A stretch of DNA of 64,000 nucleotides from JACRCT01 sp049841135 (GTDB lineage: Bacteria; Myxococcota; Myxococcia; Myxococcales; UBA5297). The stretch's first letter is position 1. Each line of letters begins with the position of its first letter. Below, in pieces: positions 44,738 to 55,250 of this stretch. Both the position numbers and the translations under genes were made by a program. The notes beneath the pieces are model-generated. The model was given only the letters and a program-made list of their open reading frames with translations, searched no databases and was not told the DNA's origin. The stretch spans positions 930,001 to 994,000 of the forward strand of contig JASGHK010000004.1 of NCBI GenBank assembly GCA_049841135.1, read 5' to 3'.

Positions 44738-45069
44738 ATGACCGACGAGAAAGCAGGGGCGCCTCCTCCCACGGAGAAGAAGAAGGGTTCCAAGATCAAG
44801 GGGACCGTCAAGATCGAGCGCGAGCTCTGCAAGGGCTGCGGCTTCTGCGTTGAGTTCTGCCCGACCCACGTCCTGGAGCTCGACAAGGGCTTCAACGCCA
44901 AGGGCTACCACCCGCCCGTCTTCGCGCACCCCGACCAGTGCAACGGCTGCGACATGTGCGGCCTGTACTGCCCGGACTTCGCCATCTTCGGCTACCGCGA
45001 GAAGCCCGAGGAGAAGAAGGCCACCGAGACCGAGACCGCCAACGCCGCCACCGCGGGGAGGTTCGAGTA

Positions 45070-45070
<1 letters not shown>
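44738..45070 (+). CDS. korD: 2-oxoacid:ferredoxin oxidoreductase, ferredoxin-type delta subunit
   Basis: A 110-residue protein with two 4Fe-4S motifs: CKGCGFCVEFCPT at 31-43 and CNGCDMCGLYCPD at 68-80. The spacing C-x2-C-x2-C-x3-C is standard for two low-potential clusters that carry electrons between the thiamine enzyme and free ferredoxin. Lys-rich N-terminal and Glu/Lys-rich C-terminal ends are not conserved. Its TAATG overlap with the next gene and the order delta-alpha-beta-gamma mark the start of one operon. The oxoacid (2-oxoglutarate or branched) is not settled. Confidence 0.92.
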
Positions 45071-46229
<1,159 letters not shown>

Positions 46230-46233
<4 letters not shown>

Positions 46234-47150
46234 GCGCGCCCGAGACTCCCGTCCGCGACAACCCCGTCAACGCCTTCCTGCGCAAGGAGCGCATGCCCAG
46301 CATCTGGTGCCCGGGCTGCGGCATCGGCACGACGGTCAACTGCTTCGCCCGCGCCATCACCGAGTGCGGCACCGACCTGGACAAGATCGCCATCGTGTCC
46401 GGCATCGGCTGCACCGGCCGCGTCGCCGGCTACATGAAGCTCGACTCGTTCCACACCACCCACGGCCGGGCGATCCCCTTCGCCACCGGCCTCAAGCTCG
46501 CCAACCCCGAGCTGAACGTGGTCGTCTACTCCGGCGACGGCGACCTGACGGCCATCGGCGGCAACCACTTCATCCACGCCGCCCGCCGCAACATGGACCT
46601 GCTGGTCGTCTGCGTGAACAACTTCACCTACGGCATGACCGGCGGCCAGGTGACCCCGACGACGCCCGAGCCGGCCATCGCCTCGACCACGCCCTACGGC
46701 GCCTTCGAGCCCACCTTCAACCTGCCCTACCTGGCCGACTCCTGCGGCGCCACCTTCGTGGCCCGCTGGACCACCTTCCACGTGCGGCAGACCGCCAAGA
46801 CCATGCAGGAGGCGCTCAAGAAGAAGGGCTTCCGCTTCATCGAGATCCTCTCGCCCTGCCCCACCCTCTACCTGCGCCGCAACCGGCTGGGCGAGGGCCT
46901 GGACGAGATGAAGCACTTCAAGGAGAAGTCGGTCATCAAGAACGGCTGCGACCCCAAGGAGGCCGGGCTCGACTTCCGCGGGCAGATCGTCGTCGGCAAG
47001 TTCGTCGACCGCGAGCGGCCCACCTTCCTGGAGCTGCAGGACAAGCGGATGCGCGAGTCGCTGGGCGCCAAGTACGTCCCCTACGTGCAGCCCAAGGGCG
47101 AGGAAGAGCACCCCCACGTCGAGCGGCTCGACCTCGAAGGCGTCGGCTGA
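46230..47150 (+). CDS. korB: 2-oxoacid:ferredoxin oxidoreductase, beta subunit
   Basis: A 306-residue thiamine-diphosphate subunit. It has WCPGCGIGTTVN near residue 26 (cluster and ThDP contacts), GIGCTGRVAGYM, and the ThDP motif GDGDLTAIGGNHFIHAARRN with VNNFTYGMTGGQ. The match to KorB/VorB proteins is strong along the full length. It overlaps korA by four bases and is followed by the gamma subunit after 27 bases. Confidence 0.95.
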
Positions 47151-47177
47151 GCCAGCCACCACTAAGGAGCCAGACAG

Positions 47178-47730
47178 ATGCTCACTGAAATCAGAGATCG
47201 GCGGGCTCGGCGGCCAGGGCGTCATCCTGGGCGGCATCATCATCGGCAAGGCCGCGGCCCTCTTCGACAACAAGTACTCGGCGCTCACCCAGGCCTTCGG
47301 CCCCGAGGCGCGCGGCTCGGCCTGCAGCGCGCAGGTCGTCGTCGACGACACGCCCATCCTCTACCCCTACGTGCACAAGCCCCACCTGCTCGTGACGCTG
47401 AGCCAGGACGCCTACGCCAAGTTCGGCCCCGAGCTGCGCGAGGACGGGATGCTCCTGTACGAGGAGGACCTGGTGAAGCCGGAGGGCCTGCCCAAGGGCG
47501 TCAGGACCTTCGGCGTGCCGGCCACCCGCCTGGCCGAGGAGCTGGGCCGGAAGATGGTCCTCAACATCGTCATGGTCGGCTTCTTCACGGGCGTCACCCA
47601 GCTCGTGAGCGAGGACGCCGCCCGCAAGGCGGTGGCGGACTCGGTGCCGCCCAACACCATCGACCTGAACACCAAGGCCTTCAACAGGGGCCTGGAGTAC
47701 GGCAAGAAGCTGCGCGCCGAGAAGATGTAG
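47178..47730 (+). CDS. korC: 2-oxoacid:ferredoxin oxidoreductase, gamma subunit, frameshifted
   Basis: About 183 residues. MLTEIR is followed by one extra base near 47196, after which the frame reads IGGLGGQGVILGGIIIGKAA and GPEARGSACSAQVVV, the normal gamma-subunit nucleotide-binding start and its EARGGA-type motif. As written, the start codon leads to a short, meaningless product; translation could begin later only by poor codons. A sequence error at this spot is more likely than loss of an essential subunit. Strong terminator downstream. Confidence 0.9.
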
Positions 47731-47766
47731 CCCAGGCACGGGGCTTTTGGGCCCCAGGAGACACCG

Positions 47767-47799
47767 CCGCCCCGGGATGCCCCGGGGCGGTCTTTTTTT
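47767..47799 (+). terminator. intrinsic terminator of the kor operon
   Basis: A 10-bp stem CCGCCCCGGG and its complement with an ATGC loop, followed by TCTTTTTTT. It lies 36 bases after korC. Confidence 0.95.
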
Positions 47800-48167
47800 G
47801 CTCGTTACCGGGCGGTGACGGCCTCCCTTTTGGGCGTTCCCAAACCCGGACGGGCGGTCCGCGCCCTGGGAGCCGACTGATTTTCCGGTCGCCCACCGAC
47901 TCCCCTTACGGGACGGAAGAAACGGTCGGGCCAGACGTTCCGTCTGTCTGGAGCACAGAGGCCGCAAATCGTTGGTCGCCCGCTTGCATTAGTCTCCGTT
48001 TCGCTGCCCATAAAGTTTTTTACTGAACTGCAGGAAGTGGAACCCTTTTGACGTTCCAGCATCCAACCGAGGGTTCGAGCCACCCAGAAGGAAGTTGCCT
48101 GGGAAGGGCCTGCAGACGACGGCGTCAGGAGTGGCGGGGCTGCCTGACGCAGGAAAGAGGATAAGGG
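47800..48167 (+). promoter_or_regulatory. long leader of the sigma factor gene
   Basis: A 368-base segment without a gene. Around 47980-48017 the local AT content rises (TTGCATTAG and CATAAAGTTTTTTAC), a possible promoter with loose -35/-10 boxes. Just before the RBS, GCGTCAGG at 48122-48129 and CCTGACGC at 48143-48150 form an 8-bp stem with a 13-base loop. RBS AGGAAAGAGG at 48151-48160 follows directly. Confidence 0.45.
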
Positions 48168-48870
48168 ATGCGACGCACGGCGCACTTCGAAGGCATGTCG
48201 TCCTACCTCAACGGGCTGGGGAAGTACCGCCCGCTCACTCGCGAGGATGAAGTCCGGCTGAGCCAGCGCGCTCGCCGGGGCGACGAACGTGCCCGCCAGA
48301 CTCTGGCCACCTCGAACCTCGCCCTGGTGATCTCGGTCGCCAAGAAGTACGCCGACCGCGGTGCCCGCATGGACGACCTGGTCCAGGAGGGCAACATCGG
48401 CCTGCTCAAGGCCATCGAGCACTACGACCCGAAGAAGGGCACGCGCTTCGCGACCTACGCCGTCTGGTGGATCCGCGCCTATGTGCAGCGCTACCTGCAG
48501 GACAACCGCAGCCAGGTGCGTGGCGGCGAGAGCCACCGTGGCAGCATGACCGACCTTTCGCTCGACGTGACCATCGACGAGGACGGCGAGGTCAGCCACC
48601 TCGACCGGCTCGTGGATGAGTCGGCCAACCCGGAGCGCGACTTCCTGGGCAACGAGCACGACGAGGACGTTCGCCAGGCCCTGCAACGGGTCAAGAAGCG
48701 CCTGGGCGAAGCTCGGCTGGGACATCCTCCAGGAGCGCCTGACGCAGGACTCGCCGCGCACCCTCGAGGAGATCGGCAAGCGGTGGGGCGTCTCGCGCGA
48801 GCGGGTGCGCCAGGTCGAGCTGAAGACCAAGAGCTTCCTCGCCCGCTACCTCGAGCCCCTGGCCGCCTAA
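48168..48870 (+). CDS. sigma-32-type RNA polymerase sigma factor, frameshifted
   Basis: About 233 residues. Region 2 is clear: NLALVISVAKKYADRGARMD, DLVQEGNIGLLKAIEHYDPK, FATYAVWWIRAYVQRYLQ. One extra base (about 48708) breaks the frame at RLG; the next frame continues KLGWDILQERLTQDSPRTLE and region 4 EIGKRWGVSRERVRQVELKT to a stop at 48870. It is shorter than E. coli RpoH and resembles myxobacterial SigB/SigC-like factors for heat shock or development. In a housekeeping-like gene a frame change is probably an error. Confidence 0.88.
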
Positions 48871-48949
48871 GCCAAGGCTTCTGCAGGTCACCCGAGAGGG
48901 CCTGATGCCCGGTGCCGAGAGGCGCCGGGCATCGTCGTTCTGCGGACGG

Positions 48950-49375
48950 TCATTTCGCTTCCGCAATCGCCGTTGCAATCCTGGAACGGACCTCTTCCTC
49001 GTGCGCAGCGTCGCGGTAGGGATTGCGCGGCCAGAAGAACCCCTTCAGCCCGTCGCCTTTCGTACGCGGGACGACGTGGACGTGGAGGTGGGGCACGCTC
49101 TGGCTGACCTTGTTGTTCAGGGCCACGAAGCTGCCCTGGCACCCGAGCGCCGTCTCGAGCGCCCGCGCGACCCGCTGGGCGGTCGCCACGAGCGCCGGCG
49201 CCTGGTCGAGCGGCAGCTCCAGCAGATTGGCCACGTGTGGCCTGGGCACGACGAGGACGTGGCCTGGGAACAACGGCCGGCTGTCCAGGAACGCGAGCGT
49301 GGCTTCGTCCTGGTAGACGATCGACGCCTTGGCCTCGCCGGCCACGATGGAGCAGAAGACACACTTCTCAGCCAT
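48950..49375 (-). CDS. HIT-family hydrolase
   Basis: A 141-residue histidine-triad protein: MAEKCVFCSIVAGEAKAS, then VSQSVPHLHVHVVPRTKGD with the His-x-His-x-His triad. Starting CxxC (C5 and C8) is common in HIT hydrolases and may bind zinc. These enzymes cleave nucleoside phosphoramidates or AMP-lysine. The ATG at 49375 overlaps the stop of the zinc-finger gene upstream by eight bases, so they are coupled. Confidence 0.9.
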   Translation of the reverse strand: MAEKCVFCSIVAGEAKASIVYQDEATLAFLDSRPLFPGHVLVVPRPHVANLLELPLDQAPALVATAQRVARALETALGCQGSFVALNNKVSQSVPHLHVHVVPRTKGDGLKGFFWPRNPYRDAAHEEEVRSRIATAIAEAK

Positions 49376-50148
49376 CACCCAGCTCCTCGAGCTTCTTGAG
49401 CGCCCTCTGGATCTTCCTCGCGACTGAGCGAGCGCAGCTCCGAGAGCCCCCACCCGAGCTTCTTGGAGAGCACCACCGCCGCCTCGATGAAGTCGAGCTC
49501 ACAAGCAGGCTCGAGCGCGGCGCGGGAGCCCGCGGAGGCGGGCTTGGCAGCCTCAGGCGCGGCTTCAGCCGCCGGCTCCTCGCCGGGCTTCTCGACCTGC
49601 CCCGCCGCGCCCGCCAGCAGGCGCCCTGAGACTTCGAGGCACTTGACGCAGATGAAGGCACCGGCGGGTCCGGCCACCATCGGTCCCGCCTCGGCTTTGG
49701 GACGGCAGCAAAAGGAGCACCAATGGTCGTCCTGGGGATTGGCGAGCGTCGGACCGCGCTGCGGCACCACGAGCCCCGCGCCCCCCGGAAGCTCTCCCTG
49801 CCCCGAGCCTTCGAGCTCGACGACTCGGAGCGGCTCTTCCGGGACCGTCCGCGCGGACACGGCGTGGGGCAAGTCGGGATCCGAGACCTCGACAACCTTC
49901 ACCGGCTCTTCGGGGATGGTCAGCGCCTGCTCCGCTGCTCCCACCTTTTGAAGCAGCTCCCGCAGCTCCGGGTGCTGGGGCCGCAGCCGCAGACCGTGGC
50001 GCACCAGGACCGCCGCCCGCGCCTCCTCGTGATTCTCGACGTGCAGGCGTGCGGCGTCGACCAGGTGGCGGACCGCTTCGTCCAGCTCGCCCGCGATCTC
50101 GGCAGCCTGCGCTCTGCGAATGGATTCCCGGATCTTGCCGCGTCCCAT
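49368..50148 (-). CDS. ClpX-type zinc-finger protein, frameshifted near the end
   Basis: About 260 residues. The N-terminal 70 residues look TPR-like (IRRAQAAEIAGELDEAVRHL, HGLRLRPQHPELRELLQ). At about residues 142-175, WCSFCCRPKAEAGPMVAGPA followed by FICVKCLEVS is the C4 zinc ribbon seen at the start of ClpX. There is no AAA domain. The C-terminal frame changes at 49419 (one extra base), after which RKIQRALKKLEELGDG fits the conserved end and overlaps the HIT start. It might bind ClpP adaptors or substrates, but this is a guess. Confidence 0.72.
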
Positions 50149-50161
50149 GACGGCCGCGAAT

Positions 50162-51409
50162 CTACCGCAGCTCGAGCATCAGCAGGTCTGGCGTCTCGAG
50201 GTACTTGATGACCTCGTAGGTGAATGCCGCCCCGATGGCCCCATCGATCACTCGGTGATCGAAGGAGAGCGACAAGTGCATCATGTCGCGCACCTCGATC
50301 CGCCCCTCGCGCACCACCGGCTGCTGTCGCATGCGGTGCACGCCGAGGATGCCGACCTCGGGGTGGTTCAGGATGGGCGTCGCGAACAGCCCGCCCTGCT
50401 CGCCGAGCGAGGAGATGGTGAACGTGCCGCCCGTCAGGTCCTCGGGCCGGGCGCGACGCGTGCGGGCAGCCTCGGCCAGCATGACGATCTCGCTCGACAG
50501 CTCTCGCAGGGACTTGGCTCCCGCATCCTTGATCACCGGGACCACCAGCCCTTCGTCCGAGGCCACGGCGACGCCCAGGTTCACCTTTGAGCGCACGACC
50601 AGCTCCTGGGTCGCCTCGTCGAAGTTGGCATTCAGGTTGGGGAACTTGCGCAGCGCCGCGATCACCGCCTTGGCGATGAACGGCAGGTACGAGAGCTTGG
50701 CGCTCGGGGTCTCGGCCGCGAGCCGTTGATTGAGCCGGGCGCGCAGGGCCTTCAGCTCCGTCGCGTCCATCTCCTCGACGAACGTGTAGTGCGGCGCGGT
50801 GAACTTGCTCTCCACCATCTTCCTGGCGATGGCCCGGCGCACGCCCTTGAGCGGGACACGCTGATCGCCTTCGCTCGCGGTCACGGGCGCATGGACGATG
50901 GCCGCGCGAGGTGCGGCCGCGGCGGCCGCCGGGACGTTGCGCCCTTCGACGACCTTGAGGACATCCGCCTTGAGGACCCGGCCGTTCGGCCCGCTCCCCT
51001 CCACCGCCGCCAGATCGATTCCGCGCTCGCGGGCGATCTTCCGGGTGACCGGCGTCGCCAGCACCTTGTTCGCTCCATTGGGATGCGGCGCGGGCGCACG
51101 CGCCTGCTCTGCGGGAGCGACGGTTACGACCGGCTCAGCCTTGGGAGCAGCCGCAGCGCCCGCGCCCTCGCTGACGTCCAGGGTCACCAGCACCGCGTGG
51201 ACCTTGGCCATCTGCCCCTCGGCGCCGTGGAGCTTGGCGACCCGGCCCTTACGCGGGCTGGGGATGACCACGGTGGCCTTGTCGGTCATCACCTCGACCA
51301 GGGACTGGTCTTCGGCGACCGGGTCGCCCTCCTTGACCAGCCACTTGACGATCTCGCCTTCGACGATGCCCTCGCCGATGTCGGGGAGCTTGAACTCGAA
51401 AACGGCCAT
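50162..51409 (-). CDS. bkdC: branched-chain 2-oxoacid dehydrogenase E2 (dihydrolipoyl acyltransferase)
   Basis: A 415-residue acyltransferase. It has one lipoyl domain (1-78; lipoyl Lys44 in VMTDKATVVIP), an Ala/Pro linker, a peripheral-subunit-binding domain (about 114-150, LATPVTRKIARERGIDL) and a catalytic core with SFDHRVIDGA near the C-terminus. This layout is typical of E2b. It moves the acyl group from E1 to CoA. The lipoyl group is supplied by LipA, encoded upstream. It follows E1 beta after 23 bases. Whether the complex acts on branched-chain or pyruvate substrate cannot be fixed by eye. Confidence 0.9.
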   Translation of the reverse strand: MAVFEFKLPDIGEGIVEGEIVKWLVKEGDPVAEDQSLVEVMTDKATVVIPSPRKGRVAKLHGAEGQMAKVHAVLVTLDVSEGAGAAAAPKAEPVVTVAPAEQARAPAPHPNGANKVLATPVTRKIARERGIDLAAVEGSGPNGRVLKADVLKVVEGRNVPAAAAAAPRAAIVHAPVTASEGDQRVPLKGVRRAIARKMVESKFTAPHYTFVEEMDATELKALRARLNQRLAAETPSAKLSYLPFIAKAVIAALRKFPNLNANFDEATQELVVRSKVNLGVAVASDEGLVVPVIKDAGAKSLRELSSEIVMLAEAARTRRARPEDLTGGTFTISSLGEQGGLFATPILNHPEVGILGVHRMRQQPVVREGRIEVRDMMHLSLSFDHRVIDGAIGAAFTYEVIKYLETPDLLMLELR

Positions 51410-51432
51410 GGGTCGCAGGTCCTCAGGAAGGG

Positions 51433-52413
51433 TCAGGGCACGAAGCGCGCGGTCTCGAGCACGGCGTCGAGGATGCGCGGCGCCCGCGGCAGGTAGTCGG
51501 CCTCGAGCGTGTACGGAAACGGGGTGTCGTAACCGGTGACGCGGCGGATGGGAGCCTCCAGGTGCACGAAGCAGCGCTCCTGGACCAGCGAGAGCAGCTC
51601 GGCGCCGAAGCCACAGGTGCGCGGCGCCTCGTGGACCACCACCATCCTGCCGGTCTTCTTCACGCTCTTCGTCAGCGTCTCGATGTCCACCGGCCAGAGC
51701 GTCCGCAGGTCGACCACCTCGACCTCCACGCCCTGCTCGGCCGCCTTTGCCGCGGCCTCGGCGGCCTCGGGGACCATCGCGCCCCAGGCGACGACCGTGA
51801 CGTGCTTGCCCTCGCGCAGCACCGCCGCCTTCTCCAGCGGCACCGTGTAGTCGCCCTCGGGCACCTCGCCGGTCGCGGCGCGGTAGAGCCGCTTGGGCTC
51901 GAAGAAGAAGATTGGGTCCTCGGACCGCAGCGCCGAGAGCAAGAGGCCCTTGGCGTCGTACGGGTTGGAGGGAACGACGACCTTGAGGCCGGCCGTGTGG
52001 ATGAAGAGCGACTCCGGGCTCTGCGAGTGGTAGTGCCCGCCGCGGATGCCGCCGCCGTAGGGAGAGCGGACCACCATCGGCACCTTGTACTGGCCGCCGG
52101 AGCGGTAGCGGTACTTGGCCAGCTCGTTCACCAGCTGGTCGAAGGCCGGGTAGATGAAGTCCGCGAACTGCATCTCCGGAACGGGCCGCATCCCGTAGAG
52201 CGCCAGGCCCACCGCCACGCCGGCGATGCCCCCTTCGGCGAGCGGCGTGTCGACAACGCGGTCGGCGCCGAACTCGTCGTAGAGGCCTTGCGTCGCCCGG
52301 AAGACGCCGCCGAACTTGCCCACGTCCTCCCCGAGGATCATGACGTCGGGGCTCTTGCGCATCTCGACGCGCAGCGCGTCGTTGACGGCCTGCAGGAGGT
52401 TGAGCCGCGGCAT
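51433..52413 (-). CDS. bkdB: 2-oxoacid dehydrogenase E1 beta subunit
   Basis: A 326-residue transketolase-like subunit: LLQAVNDALRVEMRKSPDVM, LGEDVGKFGGVFRATQGLYD, PLAEGGIAGVAVGLALYGMR, VRSPYGGGIRGGHYHSQSPE and EAPRTCGFGAELLSLVQERC are the standard motifs. It forms the alpha2beta2 E1 with the upstream subunit. It overlaps the E1 alpha stop by one base and precedes E2, so the three are one operon. Confidence 0.92.
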   Translation of the reverse strand: MPRLNLLQAVNDALRVEMRKSPDVMILGEDVGKFGGVFRATQGLYDEFGADRVVDTPLAEGGIAGVAVGLALYGMRPVPEMQFADFIYPAFDQLVNELAKYRYRSGGQYKVPMVVRSPYGGGIRGGHYHSQSPESLFIHTAGLKVVVPSNPYDAKGLLLSALRSEDPIFFFEPKRLYRAATGEVPEGDYTVPLEKAAVLREGKHVTVVAWGAMVPEAAEAAAKAAEQGVEVEVVDLRTLWPVDIETLTKSVKKTGRMVVVHEAPRTCGFGAELLSLVQERCFVHLEAPIRRVTGYDTPFPYTLEADYLPRAPRILDAVLETARFVP

Positions 52414-53558
52414 CACTTCACCTCCTTGCGGGCCTTCTTGGCCTCCTCGAGCTGCTCGGCGAGGTGCCAGGGCATCTTCTCGTAGACGTCCTCGAACAAG
52501 GTCTCCAGCGCCGGCGGCCCCGCCTTCTCGACCTTGCCTGCCGCATCGCGGATCTCTTCCTCGACCTGGGCTGCCCAGGCGGAGTCCTCGGCCTCGGTGA
52601 GCGCGCCGATCTTGAAAAGGTGCCCGCGTAGCCGGTCGAGCGGATCCAGCTTGAGCCAAGGCTCGACCTGGTCGTCGGTCCGGTAGGCGCGTGGGTCGTC
52701 GGAGGTGGAGTGGCCGCGCAGGCGGTAGGTGATGGCCTCGATGAGCGTCGGCCCCTGGCCGCTGCGGGCGCGCTCGTGCGCCTGGCGGGTCACGGCGATC
52801 ACCGCGAGCAGGTCGTTGCCGTCGACGCGCACGCCCGGCATGCCGTACGCCTTGGCCTTCTCGGCCAGGCTCGCGGAGGCCGTCTGCTTGGAGACCGGCA
52901 CGCTGATGGCCCACTGGTTGTTGCGGCAGAAGAAGATGGTCTGCGCCTTGAAGACTCCGCCGAAGTTGAGGCCAGTGTGGAAGTCGTTGGTGGAGGTGGA
53001 GCCGTCGCCGAAGTAGGCGATGGCCACGTCCGGCTTGCCCTTGATGCGCGCCGCCCAGCCCACGCCGACCGCGTGCGGCAGCTGGGTCGCGAGCGGCGAG
53101 CTGATGGAGGCGATGTTCGCCGGCGCCCAGGCCTCGTGGCAGGGCATCTGCCGGCCCTTCACCGGGTCCTCGGAGTTGCCGAAGAGGTTGGCGACGAAGC
53201 GCTGCAGCGGCATGCCGCGCAAGAGCGCCGCGCCGTGCTCGCGGTAGGCCGGGAAGATCCAGTCGTTCGGCCGCATGACGAAGGCCGAGCCCAGGATGCA
53301 GGCTTCCTCGCCGATGGAGCCGATGTAGAAGCCGATGCGGCCCTGGCGCTGCAGCGTGGTCATCCGCTCGTCGAGCGCGCGGTTGAGACGCATCAGGCGG
53401 TAGAGCGAGCGCAGGTCGGCCGGGGCGATCTTCGGGTCGCGCTCCGGGTCGGCGCTGCCGTCCGGGTGCAGCACGCGGACGACGTCTGCCCGGTCGAGCT
53501 CGCTCGGATCGAGCGTGACCCTGGCGGGCCGGGCGTCGGCGATTTCGGTGGCTCTCAT
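52413..53558 (-). CDS. bkdA: 2-oxoacid dehydrogenase E1 alpha subunit
   Basis: A 381-residue ThDP subunit. The ThDP-binding motif is GDGSTSTNDFHTGLNFGGV with CRNNQWAISVPVSKQ; earlier RIGFYIGSIGEEACILGSAF is typical of branched-chain E1 alpha (pyruvate enzymes read differently there). The N-terminal 60 residues form the leader. It probably decarboxylates branched-chain 2-oxoacids, giving precursors for branched fatty acids in myxobacteria. The gene heads the operon. Confidence 0.92.
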   Translation of the reverse strand: MRATEIADARPARVTLDPSELDRADVVRVLHPDGSADPERDPKIAPADLRSLYRLMRLNRALDERMTTLQRQGRIGFYIGSIGEEACILGSAFVMRPNDWIFPAYREHGAALLRGMPLQRFVANLFGNSEDPVKGRQMPCHEAWAPANIASISSPLATQLPHAVGVGWAARIKGKPDVAIAYFGDGSTSTNDFHTGLNFGGVFKAQTIFFCRNNQWAISVPVSKQTASASLAEKAKAYGMPGVRVDGNDLLAVIAVTRQAHERARSGQGPTLIEAITYRLRGHSTSDDPRAYRTDDQVEPWLKLDPLDRLRGHLFKIGALTEAEDSAWAAQVEEEIRDAAGKVEKAGPPALETLFEDVYEKMPWHLAEQLEEAKKARKEVK

Positions 53559-53701
53559 GGCGGTCTGCTCCCGGCGGAGGCCTGCTCGAAAGGGCGAAAG
53601 CTAATTCGCGCGTCCGGCCGGGGCAGAGGAATCGCACCGGCCGTCGGGCAGCCGACACGTCAGATGCTCGAGCGCGCGCCACGTCGCGTCAGGCCGAGAC
53701 G

Positions 53702-54643
53702 TCAGGGAGCGGGCGCCGCCGCGTCGGGCTTCTGCCGCATCAGGCCGCGCAGGAAGAACTCCGCGGCGCGGTAGCTGGAGCGCACGAGCGGCCCGGCGGC
53801 GACGTAGAGGAAGCCGTAGGTCATCGCCTCGTCACGCAGCGCGTCGAACTCCGCCGGCGAGTAGTAGCGCTCGACCTTCAGGTGCCAGGTCGAAGGCTGC
53901 AGGTACTGCCCCAGGGTCAGCACGTCGACGCCGATGTCGCGCAGCGCCTTGAACGCCTCGCGCAGGTCCTCCGGCGTCTCGCCAACACCAAGCATGATGG
54001 AGCTCTTGGTGTACACGCCGTGCTTCTGCTTGAGGTACTCGAGCACGCGGACTGACTGCTTCCAGCCGGCGCGCTTGTCGCGGACGACGCGCTGCAGCCG
54101 CCGCACCGTCTCGACGTTGTGGGCGATCACGTCCGGCCGGGCCTGCGCGACGACGTCCAGGCAAGCCTCGCTGCCCTGGAAGTCGGGGATGAGCACCTCG
54201 ACCATCGTCTTGGGGCTCTCGCGCTTGAGGGCAGTGATGGCCTGGGCGAAGTGGCCCGCGCCGCCGTCCGGCACGTCGTCGCGGTCGACTGAGGTGACCA
54301 CCAGGTACTTGAGGCCCAGCTCCTTGACCGCCAGCGCCAAATTCTCGGGCTCGTTGGGATCGAGCGGCGCCGGGGCGCCCATCTTGACGTGGCAGAAGCG
54401 ACAGGCACGGGTGCAGGTCTCGCCCATCAGCATCACGGTCGCCGTGCCGCCGCCCCAGCACTCGCCCATGTTCGGGCAGCGAGCCTCCTGGCACACGGTC
54501 GCCAGGCGGGTCTTCTCGAGGATGGCCTTGACCCGCTCGTAGCCTTCGCCGTGCGGCAGGCGGACCTTGAGCCACTCGGGCTTGCGCTGCACGGGCACCT
54601 GCGGATCGTTCTGGGGCTGGGGGAAGCGGTGCGTGGTCGACAT
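53702..54643 (-). CDS. lipA: lipoyl synthase
   Basis: A 313-residue radical SAM enzyme that inserts two sulfurs into protein-bound octanoyl groups. It has both cysteine sets: CQEARCPNMGECW for the auxiliary cluster and GETCTRACRFCHVK for the SAM cluster, plus VTSVDRDDVPDGGA, VLIPDFQG, HNVETV and TKSSIMLGVGETPEDL. The start at 54643 agrees with the family. It lies 143 bases upstream of the E1 alpha gene and probably supports its lipoyl need. Confidence 0.97.
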   Translation of the reverse strand: MSTTHRFPQPQNDPQVPVQRKPEWLKVRLPHGEGYERVKAILEKTRLATVCQEARCPNMGECWGGGTATVMLMGETCTRACRFCHVKMGAPAPLDPNEPENLALAVKELGLKYLVVTSVDRDDVPDGGAGHFAQAITALKRESPKTMVEVLIPDFQGSEACLDVVAQARPDVIAHNVETVRRLQRVVRDKRAGWKQSVRVLEYLKQKHGVYTKSSIMLGVGETPEDLREAFKALRDIGVDVLTLGQYLQPSTWHLKVERYYSPAEFDALRDEAMTYGFLYVAAGPLVRSSYRAAEFFLRGLMRQKPDAAAPAP

Positions 54644-54740
54644 GAGGCGCACAAGATAACGCCCCCGAGCGTCCCGCGCGCGCTCGTCGCGTTGAGGGGC
54701 GTCGGACGCCGGCGCTACACTCCCGGACAGGAGAACCGCC

Positions 54741-55205
54741 ATGGCCGACGTCGAGATGCCCCCTGCCAACCTGATCCTCCAGGCCCTGCACCTCATCCGG
54801 GAGGAGCTCAAGGGCACGAACGCGCGACTGGACCAGACGAACGCGCGCCTGGACCAGACGAATCTCCGGTTGGAGCAGACCGAGCAGCGATTGTCCGAGA
54901 AGATTGACAAGACCAACGAGCGTCTCGACCAGACCAACGAGCGCCTCGACCAGCTCCGCATCTTCACGGTCCAGAAGCTCACCGACCTGAACACCAAGGT
55001 CGACGGACTGGGCGAGCGCGTCGATCACTTGGGCCAGAAGGTCGACCAGATGGGCGCCCGGCTCGAGAACATCCTCACCGGCCAGCTCGGCCAGGATGTT
55101 CGCGACCTCAAGGCCCGAATGCTGGTGGTCGAGCAGTCGCTCGTCGCGCGCAGCGCCCACGAGACGCCCGGCAAGTACGGCGGCACGGGCTCCGAAGGCC
55201 GCTGA
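54741..55205 (+). CDS. coiled-coil protein with LDQTNxR repeats
   Basis: A 154-residue soluble protein. From about residue 33 it is a repeated 7-residue unit (RLDQTNA, RLDQTNL, RLEQTEQ, RLDQTNE) ending about residue 80, followed by another helical part (LNTKVDGLGERVDHLGQK). Both regions should form a long parallel coiled-coil. No enzyme motif. Such proteins act as oligomeric spacers. The promoter faces lipA, which is transcribed away. Confidence 0.72.
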   Translation: MADVEMPPANLILQALHLIREELKGTNARLDQTNARLDQTNLRLEQTEQRLSEKIDKTNERLDQTNERLDQLRIFTVQKLTDLNTKVDGLGERVDHLGQKVDQMGARLENILTGQLGQDVRDLKARMLVVEQSLVARSAHETPGKYGGTGSEGR

Positions 55206-55250
55206 CCCAGGCCTCCTCTCCTCCATCACTCCTGGACCCGCGGACAGGCA

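Noticed and set aside
48055..48095. tRNA-like T-arm (GGGTTCGAGCC)
   Set aside because: The flanking bases do not pair as a T-stem and no acceptor or anticodon arms are found.
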